In this document: one piece after another, positions 6,179-6,229 of the stretch
How positions within the stretch are numbered: position 1 is the first letter of the stretch
How the letters are laid out: each line of letters begins with the position of its first letter
Source: CAZLIC01 sp964559535
Lineage (GTDB): Bacteria > Pseudomonadota > Alphaproteobacteria > Rhodobacterales > Rhodobacteraceae
Direction of reading: 5' to 3'
Length of the DNA: 6,229 nt
Assembly (NCBI GenBank): GCA_964559535.1
Contig: CAZLIC010000141.1
Location: 1-6,229 of the forward strand
Notes under the pieces: generated by a model
Told to the model about the DNA's origin: nothing
Seen by the model: only the letters and a program-made list of their open reading frames with translations
Database searches by the model: none
Program-made: the position numbers and the translations under genes

Positions 6179-6229
6179 GGGCCTGTTGAGTATCAGGATT
6201 CCCTTGCCGTGGAACTTCTGATTCAAGCT
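6179..6229. mobile_element. Possible left end of an insertion sequence running off the window
   Basis: From 6179 the sequence begins GGGCCTGTTGAG after a CTAG (6176-6179) and ends with TGATTCAAGCT. This resembles the terminal inverted repeats of some IS5-type elements in alphaproteobacteria, several of which target CTAG or TNA sites. The transposase and the other end are outside the window, so the family cannot be tested here. The call rests on remembered end sequences only. Confidence 0.28.

Noticed and set aside
6101..6229. Open plus-strand frame running to the window end
   Set aside because: It has no convincing start or ribosome site, and its last third looks like an insertion-sequence end, so it is probably open by chance.

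Overview
The window looks like accessory DNA from a high-GC alphaproteobacterium. Reasons: strong G/C bias at third codon positions, protein compositions typical of Sphingomonadales or Rhizobiales, and a secreted cysteine-rich protein of a kind I associate with mobile regions of that class. The taxon is an inference. I see no tRNA, rRNA or CRISPR array.

Layout. (1) Positions 3-86 hold the last 27 codons of an unidentified plus-strand gene. (2) Positions 87-394 carry no intact gene; they hold a decayed IS3-type transposase tail and about 180 bases of unassigned DNA. (3) Positions 395-5117 are four tightly packed minus-strand genes that read as one operon. In transcription order they are an AAA+ ATPase with a C-terminal helix-turn-helix, a cytoplasmic subtilisin-like (S8) protease overlapping it by 8 bases, a 72-residue orphan protein, and a TIR-domain protein with a Cys/His-rich N-terminus and a Tyr/Gly/Ser-rich linker. 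(4) Positions 5118-5407 are a divergent control region with a convincing minus-strand promoter and imperfect palindromes. (5) Positions 5408-6064 encode a plus-strand exported Cys-rich protein, followed by a GC-rich hairpin. (6) Positions 6179-6229 may be the start of an insertion sequence that runs off the window.

The ATPase plus S8 protease pair matches the architecture of IetA-IetS, described as a plasmid stability/incompatibility module in Agrobacterium Ti plasmids and later listed as an anti-phage defence system (ietAS). The less familiar part is that the same apparent transcript continues into a small orphan gene and a TIR protein. TIR domains in bacterial immunity often deplete or convert NAD+. 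A reasonable hypothesis is a compound system in which the ATPase and protease sense or process something and the TIR protein is an added effector. Alternatively, two independent defence modules may simply be stacked. The sequence shows the operon layout and the catalytic residues; the functional coupling is inference.
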